Origin: Plantago major
Lineage: Eukaryota > Streptophyta > Magnoliopsida > Lamiales > Plantaginaceae
Direction of reading: 5' to 3'
NCBI GenBank assembly: GCA_026545765.1
Contig: CM048840.1
Coordinates: forward strand, 52,390,580-52,454,579
DNA: 64,000 bases
Below, piece by piece: positions 49,210 through 61,736 of the stretch. Under the pieces are notes generated by a model. It did not search any database and had not been told where the DNA came from. It saw only the letters and a list, made by a program, of their open reading frames with translations. Within the stretch, counting starts at the first letter, position 1. Each line of letters begins with the position of its first letter. Both the position numbers and the translations under genes were made by a program.

Positions 49210-49965
49210 AAAAGTTCAGGAATCTGGAACGGGCATCCAGAGAAGAGAAAAGAGAAATCTGGAACGGGTATCCAGAAGTCAAAAAGGCTAAAGAGCAAAA
49301 GGCGACTTAAGATCTACGAGGCGGGAACTTAGATATCGAATCACTCTATAAGCAGAATACAAAGAGAATAGTACAACTATCTCTGCGACTACTCTCTTGA
49401 AATTAGCATTATTTCTATCTTGATGAAAAACTTGGAAAAATCCTAAGTATAAAATGATTCGGATGCAAGCGGTGTTCTTGGTCATACAAAACGTGAATTA
49501 GATAGCTAATAGCCAAAATTCATTAAATGGGCACAATTACACTTGTTGATTGTGATCATTCTTTGAAAAACAATGGTGACCCTTGATGAAATTAAGCGTT
49601 TGATCTATCTGGTGGAAATTAATTCCACGATAAATAGTGAATTGTAAAAATTAACGAAAGCCCACTTTGCATTTAATGCGAACTAGCTTTTGCTCACGCT
49701 TGCAAATCACGGAATCGTACACACAAAATCAATTTGTATGTATTTATGCATTGAGATTCTATTGCTATATATATAGGATTTTGGCAAAAGAAATCACTTT
49801 CGCCTAATCCAAAATTCCGACTTACACAAAAATAGCAAAACCTTCTCTTGATTCTCTGCAAACCTCCTACAATCTCTGCAAATCAAGATTATGTTTTTCT
49901 GCAAAGAATTACTGAATCAAATCTCTTTCAAACACCAATCCAAATTCCCTACACTATATAAAGAG
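49210..49965 (+). other. Spacer between pol and extra gene, with possible internal promoter
   Basis: No frame of note. It contains the repeated word ATCTGGAACGGGYATCCAGA (about 49218 and 49256), whose counterpart exists in the outer element near 58210. It ends with ACTATATAAAGAG directly before the ATG of copy D. The equivalent spacer of the outer element is the stretch that received the inner insertion. Confidence 0.5.
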
Positions 49966-52900
49966 ATGGCCCCGAAGAATTCTTCCACACGAAATCTCAA
50001 TCCTCCTTTGATGCTTTGAAAAGCAAACACCAGAGTTGGTTATTGTGAACAACCGACTGGTAGGAGATTTTAATCCTAACCATTGGACTTCAAATCACAG
50101 AATGATTTGGGGTGGTGCCATGGTTGAGGAATACCTCACGGCTGCAATAGAAAACCAATGAGCGAAGGCGATTCTTGACATGCTTAAAAGGCACAAATCA
50201 AGGGTTTTCTATCGCTGCCAAGTGGAATTTCATCACTCGATGTGTTGGAATTCTACAACAACTCGAGATAATTTCTGTGTTTACAAAACCTTTGCAATAG
50301 TGCATTAAAACCTCGATCGAGAAAGGAAATCCTTCTGGACTTACCAACTTTCTGTAAGTTGTTTGAGTTTCAAAATCTTGGAAAGGATTTTGAAATAAAC
50401 ACCAAGGATGATGATCTCCTTGAAGGTGTTAAACAATTGTACTGTGACGTGTGTGATCTTGAAAAATCAGATACACCCACTGAGTTCAAGCTTGCTGACA
50501 TCCGAACCAGACATCTGATGGTTCACTGGGATGTATTGGCTTGCATTCTTCATAGATGCTTTGATGGTCTACAAGGAGGTGCTGACCAGATAAGCTAAGA
50601 ACGATGGATCATGATGTTCTTCTTTGAATCAACAAGACAAAATTTGGAAAACCCTTTTAAGCGGGAAAATGCCTTCATGAAGTTTGTGAAGAAGATTCAA
50701 GGCTTGAGCCTAAGATCGTAAAGGACTAGGCGAGCGAAGGCCACGATGAGCTATAGTGCGAAGATATGCTACTTCTTTGGAGAAGCTTGGCATTGAGCTC
50801 GGAGAGGCAATTTGAAATAGACAACGATCCTACTCTACAAATATGAGTATACAAACTTGATGAAAAAGGTTCTTGGGTCTCGGAAAGGTTCTAAGCGAAA
50901 GTCCGAAAAGGTATCTGAAGAAAAGGTTGCGACCGAAGCCGAACTTCAAGAAAGAAGTCTGGCGGCAAATCGGAAGACACACCCATTGAGGTTGTCGATT
51001 CTCGGATATCTGCGAGGCCTTGCCGATGAGCGATAAAGACGGATCAATTCATCAATCTTTGCAAAGAGTCATCAACTCTTTGCAAGTAGACTCGTGAGAA
51101 AGTGCGTTCGAAATGTTGCGACTAATGCGAGAATGCCTTCGATGAACTCATTAATCTTTGCCAAAAGCGGTGAAAAGCACCAAGCCCCATCTGCGAAATC
51201 GCGGGAGTAATGGATCAATCGGTTCCCAATCTTGATGAGAGCTCGGCGATGAAGATGATGAACTAGTCATCTCAAGTCCTAGAAAGAACAAAGAGGGCTA
51301 AGGTTCTGATGTGATGGCGGTGATAAGGTTTACGAAAAGGACCTACACCTCAGGTTGCTGAACAAGCACCTATAGCAAAGGTTGTTGGTACAAACACATC
51401 ATCAGGGAACGTTTCTTACGCACAACTTCAAAAAGCCCTGATGAGTGGTATTTTAGTCTTTGGCGGAATCTTTGATGGAAATGCCACATCTAAAAATCTG
51501 GAAGAACACTCTACTGACCGATCCTCTGCTTCCAGACAACCACAACAACCACAAAAGCCACAAGTGGTTGATGAAATGGTAAATGAACTCCATTTCGAAT
51601 TACCAGCATTACAACACGCTGAAGAAAATCCTGCAAAAGAGCAGGTTCCCCAACTCGACAAGAGGGATCAAACTGAGACATCCACTCAGTATGATCAACC
51701 GGGAGGCAACTGAGTTGCACACTCAGGAAAGGTGTGAAGTACCTAAAACCTCAAACAAAGAAGCTGGACTGGAACAAGAAGACCAAAGTATAAAAGGGTC
51801 ACAAGTTCCAGAGACCAATCAGCCTGACAATGCTCGAAGTGAATGGTTTAACTCTACCTTGTGAAAAATTTTATGCTTGTATATCTTGTTACTTATATAT
51901 AAAATTCTTTATTACAGTGAGTTAGAAACGAAACAAGAGGAAAGTGGAAAGCTTGCCTCGAAGCGAAGGAGGTTACTGACCTCGCCTCTTAAGAAATCGA
52001 GCACATACCACGGTGATAATTGATTCTTAAGATAACACTTTTCAGTCATTTGTCTATGTGCTTAATCATTTAAAGTAAATGTTTCTAACATGCTCCAACT
52101 GAGAAAGAGGAAGATAAGGCATAAATGCCAGAGACGAACCCAGAGACCGACAAGGTGTCTAAAGAACACATCATTGAGCCTTCTAGCATGAAGGTACATG
52201 AAAAATCAGTGATAAGTATTCTTCATCATGGGTTATCTTAAACTTCTTCTAAAATATTCAATACTTTCTACTTACAGGCTCATTCAGAAGTAGAAATGCA
52301 AAGGAAAAATGTTGCGACATCCCCTGCATCAATGGAAATTGATGAAGCTCCCAAGGCAACATCACATGAAAGAATACCAGAAACTGAGAAAGTTTCTGAG
52401 AAAAATGACTCTGAGTTTCCTATTGAGGAAGTAAGTCCAAAACTCAGAACTCATTAAAGCATTTTTGCATAGAATTCTTTCAAATAATTTCCTAAGTATT
52501 GTATTAATCTTAATTCTCAGGTTCAAGAAAGAAAGGTTGATGAGGACCAGACTTCCAAGTCTCCACCTCACAACAAGATATCTGAGACACCAATTGTCTC
52601 AGTGGCACAAGTCTCTGAGCCTGAAGTACTTACTCAGGTAACTCAGAAACTAAACTACACTTCTACTCAGATATCTACAAAAGTTTTGAAGCTCACTCAA
52701 AACTCTTTCTTTCAGGCTCAAACGAGTGCAAAGCAGGCTCCCAATGATGAGAAAAGGGACCTAGTTCCCTTCTTCAAAGCTCAAACCCTGCCAAAGCATA
52801 TTCAATGCTTCAAGAAATGGCAAAGGTTAAGGTGCTCTGATCTCTCTGAAATATTGAGAATCACAGATCAACCAACCAGATGAGCACAAGCTCTTGACTT

Positions 52901-55408
52901 GGAGACGTATATCCATGCAATGTTCCCTACCGAACAATACACAGTTGCGACTCTATTGCATAAGGATTTCTCCAGAGAAGTGGCGCACAACTTGATACAA
53001 GCCTTTGAACAGGCAGATGGTCAGACAAGATTACAGATGGCATTCAAACGATTACGCCCGGACTACGCAATTTATACCTTCTGAACAAGAAGAGGTTAAT
53101 GGGCAGAAGATCACTATTCCTGAAGTGATCAATCTTGTATCTGAAGATGATGAGGAGGAAGAAATAAACGAAAACGACTTCGATGAACCTCCCACTGACC
53201 ATCACCAAAAGGATGATGATGATGCCCCTGCACCAGGGACCGGAGGAATTTCACAAAGAAATCATGCCTCAACTGCTGAAAAGCAAACTGAGAGGAAAGC
53301 ACAGAAATCTCCGTCTCCATCTCCTCAAAAGTCAACTCATCCATCTTCCCAACAAAAGGTTATTACTGAACAAGTAGTTAAGGATTCTGAGGAAATCGCT
53401 CAGAAATTGTTGAATACTCAATCGAGCGCTCAACTCGGACAAGCTGTTGGAAGAAGAACAGACTCCATCTTCAAGCTGGAAGACCGGATAGCTAAATCCG
53501 AGACAAGCTTGACCAACTACAAGATCAATATACGCAGAGATGATAGCTTACTCACGAGGTTAAAGAGCTACGGGATCTTGTAAATGCCATCACCAAAGAA
53601 CTCGATCTTGAAGAAGTATAAAATTAAGCATGATGCTAAGTGCATCATCTTCAAAAGAAGTACCATCCTCCTCCCAAAAGGGAAGAAACCAATCTACGAG
53701 ATGGTTCTTTGGACTCGACATAATCGATGAGAATGTCAAGAGGATGAAGATCACGGGTGATTACTCGGATGATGAAGAAGACAAGACTTTGGCGAGCACC
53801 GCAATGAACATCTAAGCGGTTTCACACTTGAAAAATGGCGATTGCTCCGAAACTTTCACAAGCTGCCAAATGTCCACTCCATGAATACATGAGCAGATGC
53901 AATCTTGGCTCATCGAAAAGGAGATGTCTTCACAGAACAAGGAAGTAATTGCCTCGTCCCTCTAAAATGAAAAAGTTCAGAGCTCATCACTCGGAGAACA
54001 ACTAGCATAGTCATTGCTCGGAAAGATCTGCAATGATAAGGGACGATGATCGTCTTTAGTGAAAAAGCTTTCCAAGAGGCAAGTTACCTGCTGGAAGCGG
54101 ATGCCATCCTAGGCCCATTGGCGAGCTCAGCGATAAGGACAATGGACTTATCAAGCAAAATCAGAGCTCAAAGCGAACTTGAAGTTGGTCACTTTCTACA
54201 ATTATTTGCAAGGGCATTTTAACTCTCTCAGATTCTTTTATGAGACGTAGTCGATGACAATGACTAAGGGGAAAGAGTGTACAAATCTGGACCTCAAAGT
54301 CGGGGAATGGGAAGAAGGAAGAAAACAAGAAGAAATCTGGGTAGTGCGGCTCGAGAGGAAGAAGAAACATGAAAACTTCCCAGCCACCACTCAGAATCAA
54401 TGAACCCTCCTCAAGCCAAGCTGCTTTGCAAATAGTAGCTGCTTCCCAGAAACCTACTGAAGGAACTACAATGATAACAAGGGCCATGGCATAGAAACCT
54501 CCAAGGAGTACCAAGGCTCCAAGGAGAAGACAGGTTAAAGGGATTGATGAATCTTACGAAGAAAGGAAGAAGGCCAAATCAAGTCACAGGCAATGAAGAA
54601 GGCGTAAAACTCTCACAAGATTTAATCTTGATGATGATGAGAAGCGATGAAGATGAAGCTCCTCTTCACGAGAAAAGGAAAATTGAAAGCCTAAGCGAGC
54701 CCATAGTCAAAGCCCTAGCGCTAAAACACCCTCTGGAAATACCAAGTCTATCCGGTGGTTCTTCAAGCAACAACCCCAAAGAGAATTCAAGACGGAGAAG
54801 GAACGGTGAGGAAGCAAAGACAAAGTCAACTTCCTCGGGCGGAAGAAGCCAAAATAGAGTATGTGAAGAAGCACAATGATTCCTCTGTCTCTGGTGCATC
54901 AATCGGAAAAATGGCTATTGGATTACGGAACTTAAGCATCTCTTGGTAAATTCAAGATTTCGAACCAATCCATAAACAACTTATGGCATGGAGAGAAAGA
55001 TAAGCCAACCTTGATCAACACCAATCACATTAAAGCACTGGTTGGATTTTGAAGTTGTCGAAGGCGAAGCCATGAGAAAGGACTTCTCTGATGAATGTCC
55101 ATATGGAAAGCCAAATGATGTGCACAGAATTCTGAATATCACAGGAACAGGCACAAGAGCAAGACTCGCTGTGGAACCCTATGAGTCGTTCTATCTACGA
55201 ATACTTCAAGCTTTCAGATATCAGAATAGAGCATGCCTGGAAGTGGGGAAAGTATCTGTGGGTCAAACATTTTGTCAAGAAAAATCCTACCAAAACCTAC
55301 AAAGAGGTGCATGGATTTTCAGAGACCTTTGAGATGCTCGTCAGAACACTTCTCTATGATTATTCTGATGACATCAAAAGGTTTGGAGATAGGAAATTCG
55401 CAGACTGA
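49966..55408 (+). pseudogene. Extra gene of the inner copia element, copy D (full span, heavily decayed)
   Basis: The ATG at 49966 follows TATATAAAGAG as in copy C. Recognisable parts: N-terminal domain (about 50040-50870; RCFDGLQGGADQIS at 50555-50597), Glu/Ser-rich region, small exons separated by GT...AG introns at 52194-52277, 52431-52520 and 52638-52715, KHIQCF block (52760-52880), SUMO-interaction-like motif (53125-53157), coiled coil (about 53380-53580), basic part (54540-54880) and C-terminal WGKY domain (55040-55408, in two frames). Shifts and stops occur every 100-300 bp, many more than expected from the near-identity of the two LTRs. The first intron donor seen in copies A-C is lost (about 51837). 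Confidence 0.75.
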
Positions 55409-55768
55409 TCCATAGAACTACTATTGAAGACTTGAAGACTAGTCTATTAGGATGTTTACTTGGAGCTTGGCTACTCCTGTTGTCCTAATTTACTATTTTT
55501 TTTTTGTTGTATTTTTGCTGACTGAGCTAAACTTGTTTTATGTATTGAAGTTATCTGTAATCTTTCTTTGTAACTTATCTGAAGAACTTACTCTCAGATA
55601 GTATTCTATAAAAGATAACTTGTCAGCAAAGATCACACCTTGTGATTTGGTTGATGTTTACTTTCTGCACTTAATTGAATGAATTGAAAAATCTTAACAA
55701 ATGATTAAGTGTTGGATTGTTCACTCATCCAGATTTGTAATAGGTCAGATAGTCATCGTTGACTGATC

Positions 55769-55783
55769 AAAAAGGGGGAAATT
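55769..55783 (+). other. Polypurine tract of inner element
   Basis: AAAAAGGGGGAAATT lies directly before the 3' LTR start TGTTAGG. It is the plus-strand priming site of reverse transcription. Confidence 0.93.
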
Positions 55784-57447
55784 TGTTAGGAAATTTGTTA
55801 GATATTTTGTTAGAAATATCTGTTTAGATTTTGATCAGCAACATGATGACTTATCTTAGTCTCAGAAAGGTGATTAGTACTCTTGGTTCACTTGAACATT
55901 GTAAAAGAGGAAACCCACTAAGTATGATAGTCTAGCTAATCTTGTATAGATGTTAGGTCTCAAAATGTAATTTTTATTTTATGAAGAGAAGACCAAGAAG
56001 AAGACATCCAAGCAGAACAAGTTCAACGACATTGAAGATTTGAAGAAACTGCACAAGATTACTGAAACAGTTTTACAGATACCTTGGCCAGATATCTTGA
56101 AGACACGAATAGTTTTAAACAAACTATGTCACAAGAGATATCTGAGAATTAAAAGGTCTATCTGAAAACAAGGAAAGTGTCCACAGATATCTATTCTCAG
56201 ATACCTTGAGCTTTAACCACATTTCTGAAAAAGAAATATATATATTGCAAACAAAGTTGTTTCAATAAAAGTGGTATCTGAAGTTAAAGATAAGAACGTG
56301 CAAAGAATCAGAGAAATCTGATTAACGTTGTCTTTGATACAAAGCATAGTTCCGTTGGCACAAAAGTATAGTACAATGCATTAAATGCACGGACAGAGAT
56401 GTCTGAACAAAAGCAACGGTAGCTTCTGAAGAAGAAGACAAACCTGCTACAGTACTATACACAATATCAATAGTTTGAATTTGATTTAAGCCTAACGGAT
56501 ACTATTCAAACGGCACTCAAATTCATCTATAAATATCAACACTTAGACTGCTTGAGAAGATACACTGGACACACTGAACACCTTACGCTGAACTGAACAC
56601 ATATCTTAATCTCTCAAGCAAACTACTTACTCTCAAGCTTTCTGTTGCGACCAAAGCTCTTGATCTTAAGTAGCACCGAAGTTCTAAGTGTCCTGATCCT
56701 AAACAAGCATAGCTATCTGTGAAAGAGTTGAATTAAAAGATCAAGTATCTGAGATTCATTCTCTAGAACATTTATCTAAGACTTGGGTCAGTAAAAAGAA
56801 CAAGATACCATACATTGCAAAGTGTATTAAGTATACTTGATTCATAGAGCTATCTGATTAACTGAAAAGTTATTAAAGAAGCTCATCTGACAACTCAAAC
56901 CAATACCAACACCATCACTGGCGTGGAGTACAGGAGGTACTTAGTTTGAGAAACTAAGGAATAACTCCAAGGTTATTGAGCACAGGAAGTACTTAGCTTG
57001 GGAAGCTAGGGAATAGCTTAAAAAGGTTTCTGAGTACAGGAAGTACTTGGCTGTGAAAGCCGGGGAACAACTCAAGGGGAACATTTGGTTGGGAACCATT
57101 TGTTTAAAGGAATCTTAGAATAAAATTTTTGTAAGGTGACCTCAATTATCTATTCTAGTGAATTCTAGGTCTTTGGAAGACCGAAGTGGATTAGTTGGAG
57201 GATTACGCCACCTCCAGATACCACTATACTTGCTGTGTTATTTACTTTTCTGTACTTACATTTCAGCAACACACACACACACACACTTTAACTGTTTTTG
57301 CACTTATCTATCTTAAGTCTTCTGCGCTCTGAATCTAAGTATCAGATATCTACACAGATATCTGAGAAATAATTTTTATCGACAAAAGTTTTAAAAGACT
57401 ATTCACCCCCCCTCTAGTCTTTTACTTTGCCGTTATCTGGACCAACA
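55784..57447 (+). repeat. 3' LTR of inner copia element
   Basis: 1664 bp with the same ends as the 5' LTR (TGTTAGG...ACCAACA). It has a C7 run instead of C13 and one or two more CA units near 57270. A few short blocks differ (about 56055-56080, 56355-56370, 56440-56465, 56890-56915). Confidence 0.95.
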
Positions 57448-57452
57448 GAGTC

Positions 57453-58370
57453 TTTGAGTGAGTGTTTACAGATGGGTTTTGCAAGAATAATCGAGATTAG
57501 TCTATCTTTTCAGAAGACTTAGCACAAGAAGTTGAGTTGCAGAAGAAGTTTTGCAGAAAACTTGAGAGGTTTTGCTATTTTGATGCAAGTATGAAATTTT
57601 GGATTTGGTAAAAGTGTTTGTCTTTTGCCCAATTCCTATATATATATACCAGACAAAACGTACATAGATACAACATACCTATAACTAAGTATGAATGTGT
57701 GTCTTTGTATCTGCATAGGCATGGTATCACACACGTTTCTCATTAAATGCGTAGTGGGCCATGTCTGCATTTCTCAACAGACATTACTTGCTTTGTTTTA
57801 ATCTCAGCCGTTGAGATCAAACGTTTATACATCAAGGGCTTATATTGAATATCTTGTAATGATATCAATCAACAAATGGTAATGTGCCGACTTGATGGAT
57901 TTTTAATATGCTACATTCATTGTGTCACTTAGTAAAGAGTAGGAACACTTAATCATTTGAGCTTATCATTCTGAGTGTCAAGTCCTTATCTATATATTGT
58001 TTATCATGAAAATGGTAAAAATACAAGACATTGCACATGTTTGACTTTCAGAACTTATACTTTTCGGGCTTTATGTGTCTTTTCTCTTTATGACTAAATA
58101 GTTTCCTGAATTCAAGAATCAGAAACTTCAGTTGTTTGAATGTATTTGACCCACTCTTAGTAAGTAAGTTCTAGTCTTATTTACTCATTGAGTGTGTACC
58201 AACCTTTGCCTTTCTGGATACCCGTTCCAGAAATGTTTTGCCTTTCTGAGTGTTGCTACTCAGAAACCTTTGCATCACTTCTTATCAACTTGGCTTTCTG
58301 AGAGCATGTTCTCAGAGGCCTACTTCTTTTCTACCTTGCTTACTCAGACTTTAGAGATTCAGGACATTTT
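57453..58370 (-). other. Spacer of the outer element between RNase H end and extra gene
   Basis: No frame of note. It corresponds to the 49210-49965 spacer of the inner element (shared TCTGGATACCCGTTCCAGAA word near 58216). Stress- and hormone-type cis elements could be present but none stands out. Confidence 0.45.
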
Positions 58371-59870
58371 TCATTCCTTAGGCAACTCCATCAACCCAAG
58401 AATATGTCTTAAGGTCAAGAACCGGCTTTCTTGTAGGGGCTTGGTGAAGATATCCGCAAGTTGGTCTTCTGTGCCAATCTTGAGTATCTCTATATTGCCT
58501 TTTTAAACATGGTCTCTGATGAAGTGGTGTCTAACATCAATGTGCTTTGTTCTGGCATGGAACTTGGGGTTCTGTGTGATTGCAATAGCACTTGTGTTAT
58601 CACAGAAAATGGAAGTTTTCTCTTCATTGAGTCCATAATCTCTGAGTTGTTGTTGAATCCACATAATTTGTGTTGCACAACAATCAGCAGCAATATATTC
58701 AGCCTCTGTGGTAGAAGTTGCAATTGAGTTTTGTTTCTTGCTAACCATGAGATAAGTCTAGCTCCCAGAAACTGACAAGTTCCTGAGGTACTTTTCCTAT
58801 CAAGCATTGATCCAGCATAATCAGCATCTGAGTAACCAGCCAAACTCAATCCACTTTTTTTAGGATACCACAAACCTACATCTACTGTACCTTTCACATA
58901 CCTTAATATTTTCATAGCAATGTTGTAGTGTGATTGCATTGGATTTGTTTGAAATCTAGCACACACTCCAACTGCATATTGAATATCGAGTGCCTTGCGA
59001 TGAGTAGAGTAGTGAACCTATCAATTTCCTATACTTGTGTTCATCAACACTCTTATCTGATTCAGTATAGGTCATCTTGGTTCCTATGCTCATAGGTATC
59101 TTAGCATTCTTTTCAGAGGGCTTTAAGATTGAAATTTGTGAGCATGTCTCTTGCATACTTTGTCTGACTAATGAATATTCCATCATTGAGTTGCTTGACT
59201 TGCAATCCTAGGAAATAGTTCAATTATCCCATCATGCTCATCTCAAACTTATTTTTCATGAGATTTGCAAAGTCATCACAAAGTTGCTTGTCCTTAGATC
59301 CAAATATAATGACATCAACATATACTTGAACTAAGAGCTGTTTCCCATCATGATTTAAGGTAAATAAAGTTTTATCAACTTCACCTTTCTTGAAACCACT
59401 TTCCAGAAGGTATTTGGCCAAAGTGTCATACCATGCTCTTGGAGCCTGTTTCAGTCCATATAGAGCTTTCTGTAGCTTGTAGACCATTCTACTTTCTGCG
59501 GAAACTTCAAAACCAGGTGGTTGTTCAACATAGACTTCCTCAGCAAGTTCACCATTCAAGAATGCACTTTTGACATCCATCTGATAAACTTTAAAGTCTT
59601 TATGAGCTGCAAAGGCCAGAAAGAGTCTTATTGCATCCAATCTGGCAACTGGTGCATATGACTCATTAAAATCTAAACCTTCAGTCTGGGTGAATCCCTT
59701 GGCAACCAACCTTGCTTTGTTTCTGGTTATTTCACCAGATTCATTCATCTTGTTTCTGAAAACCCACTTAGTTCCAATCACAGATATTCCTTCTACAAAT
59801 GGAACTAGTTTCCAGACTTTGTTTCTTTCAAACTAATCCAACTCTTCTTGCATTCTTTGAGATCCGATCT
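58371..59870 (-). pseudogene. Reverse transcriptase-RNase H of outer copia element
   Basis: A minus-strand frame from the MQEELD block (about 59865) through [52 protein letters not shown] and the polymerase motif. The active site reads YVDV (Val codon at 59311-59313) where YVDD is required, so catalysis is lost. Shifts near 59220, 59150 and 58745 break the connection and RNase H parts (SLLY..., AGYSDADYAG, STSGTCQFLGARLIS). The end is TGA 58371-58373. It is colinear with 47788-49209 of the inner element. Confidence 0.9.
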
Positions 59871-60346
59871 TGGTCTCTTAATGCTTCTTCTATAGTTTTT
59901 GATTCAATGTTTGAGATAAAACATCCAAAGAGAGAATTAGCATTTTCAGCTATTGCTCTCCTAGTCCTAACACCTTGATTGATTGGTCCAATCCGTCTTT
60001 TGCGAGATGATCCTTGATCCATCTCATCATGGGTTTAGGGCTAGTAGAATTGACATCTATGTGATCTGAATGTGAATCACTATGATTATGACTTGATACT
60101 TCTTGATGTCTGTGACATTTTGCACCTCGGAAAGGCGGTGAATGTCGACACTTGCTCGATATGAGAGCTTTACGGGACATGCACATCGGAGAGGTCATTT
60201 CGAGTTAGCTCTCGATGAACATCTTGATTTCCATTTTGGAATTCTCATAGGAAATTCTTCATCATGTCCGAGTCATCTGGTTGTTACTAGGCATTTCATG
60301 CTTTTCTTCGTCAGTCATCCTCTCTTTCCACAATGATGTTTTTCCT

Positions 60347-61330
60347 TTACGAGGTTCTTCTTGAATCCTTTATCATTAGTTCCTTGAACCTTTTAGAGTT
60401 CATCATCAAGGGTGATTTCTTGCTTTCTTCATAGAATACAACATGAGGCGATTCTTCTATCTTCTTTATTCTTTTGTTGTAAACTCTGTAAGCTTTGCTA
60501 TTCATAGAATAACCAAGAAACACTCCTTCATCTGCCTTTGATTGAAATGTTCTTAGATACTCTTTTCCATTGTTAAGAACAAAACATCTACAACCAAACA
60601 CTTTGGATGTTTAATATTAGGGGTCTACCAACCAAGAGCTCATAAGGGGTCTTGTCATGGTGTTTGTTTATCAAACATCTGTTCTGAGTGTAGCATGTTG
60701 TGTTTATAGCTTCAGCCCATTAAACTTCACTTATTTGATGTCATTGACATTGTCCTTCTTGCTTCTTTAAGGGTTCTATTTTTCCTTTACGCAACACCAT
60801 TTTGTTGTGGTGTTCTTCTGAGGAAAGTTGGTGTTGTATACCTTTCTTTGTACAAAACTCCTTTATGTCTTTGGTTGACAAACTCGGTACCATGGTGCAT
60901 TACGATTGCAGATACTTTGTTATTTTTCATGACTTCAAGCTTATTCAGAAAGTTTGGTATCTCCACCCTAGCATCAGATTTGTGCTTTAGAAAGACAACC
61001 AAAGTGAATCTTGAGAAGTCATCTACAAACTGACAGACCATACTTCTTTCTGCATAACTAGTTCTGGATGATTCAAAAGATCCATGTGTAATAGTTGCGA
61101 TGGTCTAACTTCAGAGTGTCGATTTTGGACTTGAAAGAGATCTTAGATTGTTTCCCCATCGTGACAGAGCAGATACCATCCTTTACGAAAGATGTTTTGG
61201 GAAGGCCAACCACTAACTCTTTCTTGGCAAGTTTGTTCGAGTTTTGAAGTTCAAGTGACTCATTCTTTTGTGCCATAACCAAAGCTCTTACGTGTGACAG
61301 ATTGACTCACCATGAGACATTCTTGATTGT
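60347..61330 (-). pseudogene. Integrase of outer copia element
   Basis: Minus-strand parts in order: remains of the HHCC zinc region (about 61280-61100, LELQNSNKLAKKELVVGLP), the catalytic core (61041-60787) and the C-terminal block (60601-60347, FGCRCFVLNNGKEYL, DEGVFLGYS, SKAYRVYN). In the core the first Asp is present (VDDFSRF). The second reads MHHGTEF where copia integrases have SDHGTEF or SDNGTEF. At the Glu position (NGVVERKNR in the family) there is a stop (NGVA*RKNR). Two of the three catalytic residues are therefore lost, and several shifts separate the parts. The inner element has no counterpart. Confidence 0.85.
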
Positions 61331-61559
61331 GGCGGATGCCCAATCGGCAACATAAAGACTACCTTTCCGTCGAGCAACCAAGGCTATGCTTTGACTCATT
61401 GTCAATAAGTTTGCAAAACTTTGCTTTGAATTTCTGATAAATCCTTATGCAAAAGCGGCTCATGCTAAATAGATTGTATTTCAAACCCTTAACATGTAAT
61501 GTCGTCGAATTGTTAAAAATCCCAATTTGACGTTGCCAAATCCCGAGAGGATTTAATTC

Positions 61560-61685
61560 TCCTCAACCAAATCGATGTACGGTCCGGTGTTGCAAGCTTT
61601 GTAGTTGACCATTTGCTTTGTCTCTGTCATGTGCTTTTCGCATCCACTATCAAATAGCCATTGAGCCTTAGTCCAAGAGGCGTTC
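61560..61685 (-). pseudogene. Aspartic protease fragment of outer copia element
   Basis: The minus strand encodes AQWLFDSGCEKHMTETKQM, the copia protease active site (D-S-G) with the usual trailing C..HMT. It lies between the gag tail and the integrase, as expected for a gag-pol polyprotein. Only the region around the active site is readable and the downstream frame is interrupted. Confidence 0.8.
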
Positions 61686-61736
61686 TGCACAAAACAGGAA
61701 ACAGGAGTTAGGTTCTTGCCTCAGAGATAGAACCAC

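Larger units (their letters stand above)
41392..57452 (+). mobile_element. Inner Sirevirus/Maximus-like Ty1/copia element, complete ends, GAGTC TSD
   Basis: The element proper is 41397-57447 (16,051 bp). Evidence: TG...CA LTRs at 41397-43065 and 55784-57447, a PBS matching initiator Met-tRNA, a PPT at 55769-55783, and an exact 5-bp duplication GAGTC at 41392-41396 and 57448-57452. Order on +: LTR, gag with zinc knuckle and coiled-coil tail, foreign LTR-like block, RT and RNase H, spacer, extra gene copy D, PPT, LTR. Protease, integrase and the beginning of RT are missing, so it could move only with helper proteins. It inserted between the RNase H end and the extra gene of the outer element, in opposite orientation. 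Confidence 0.95.
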
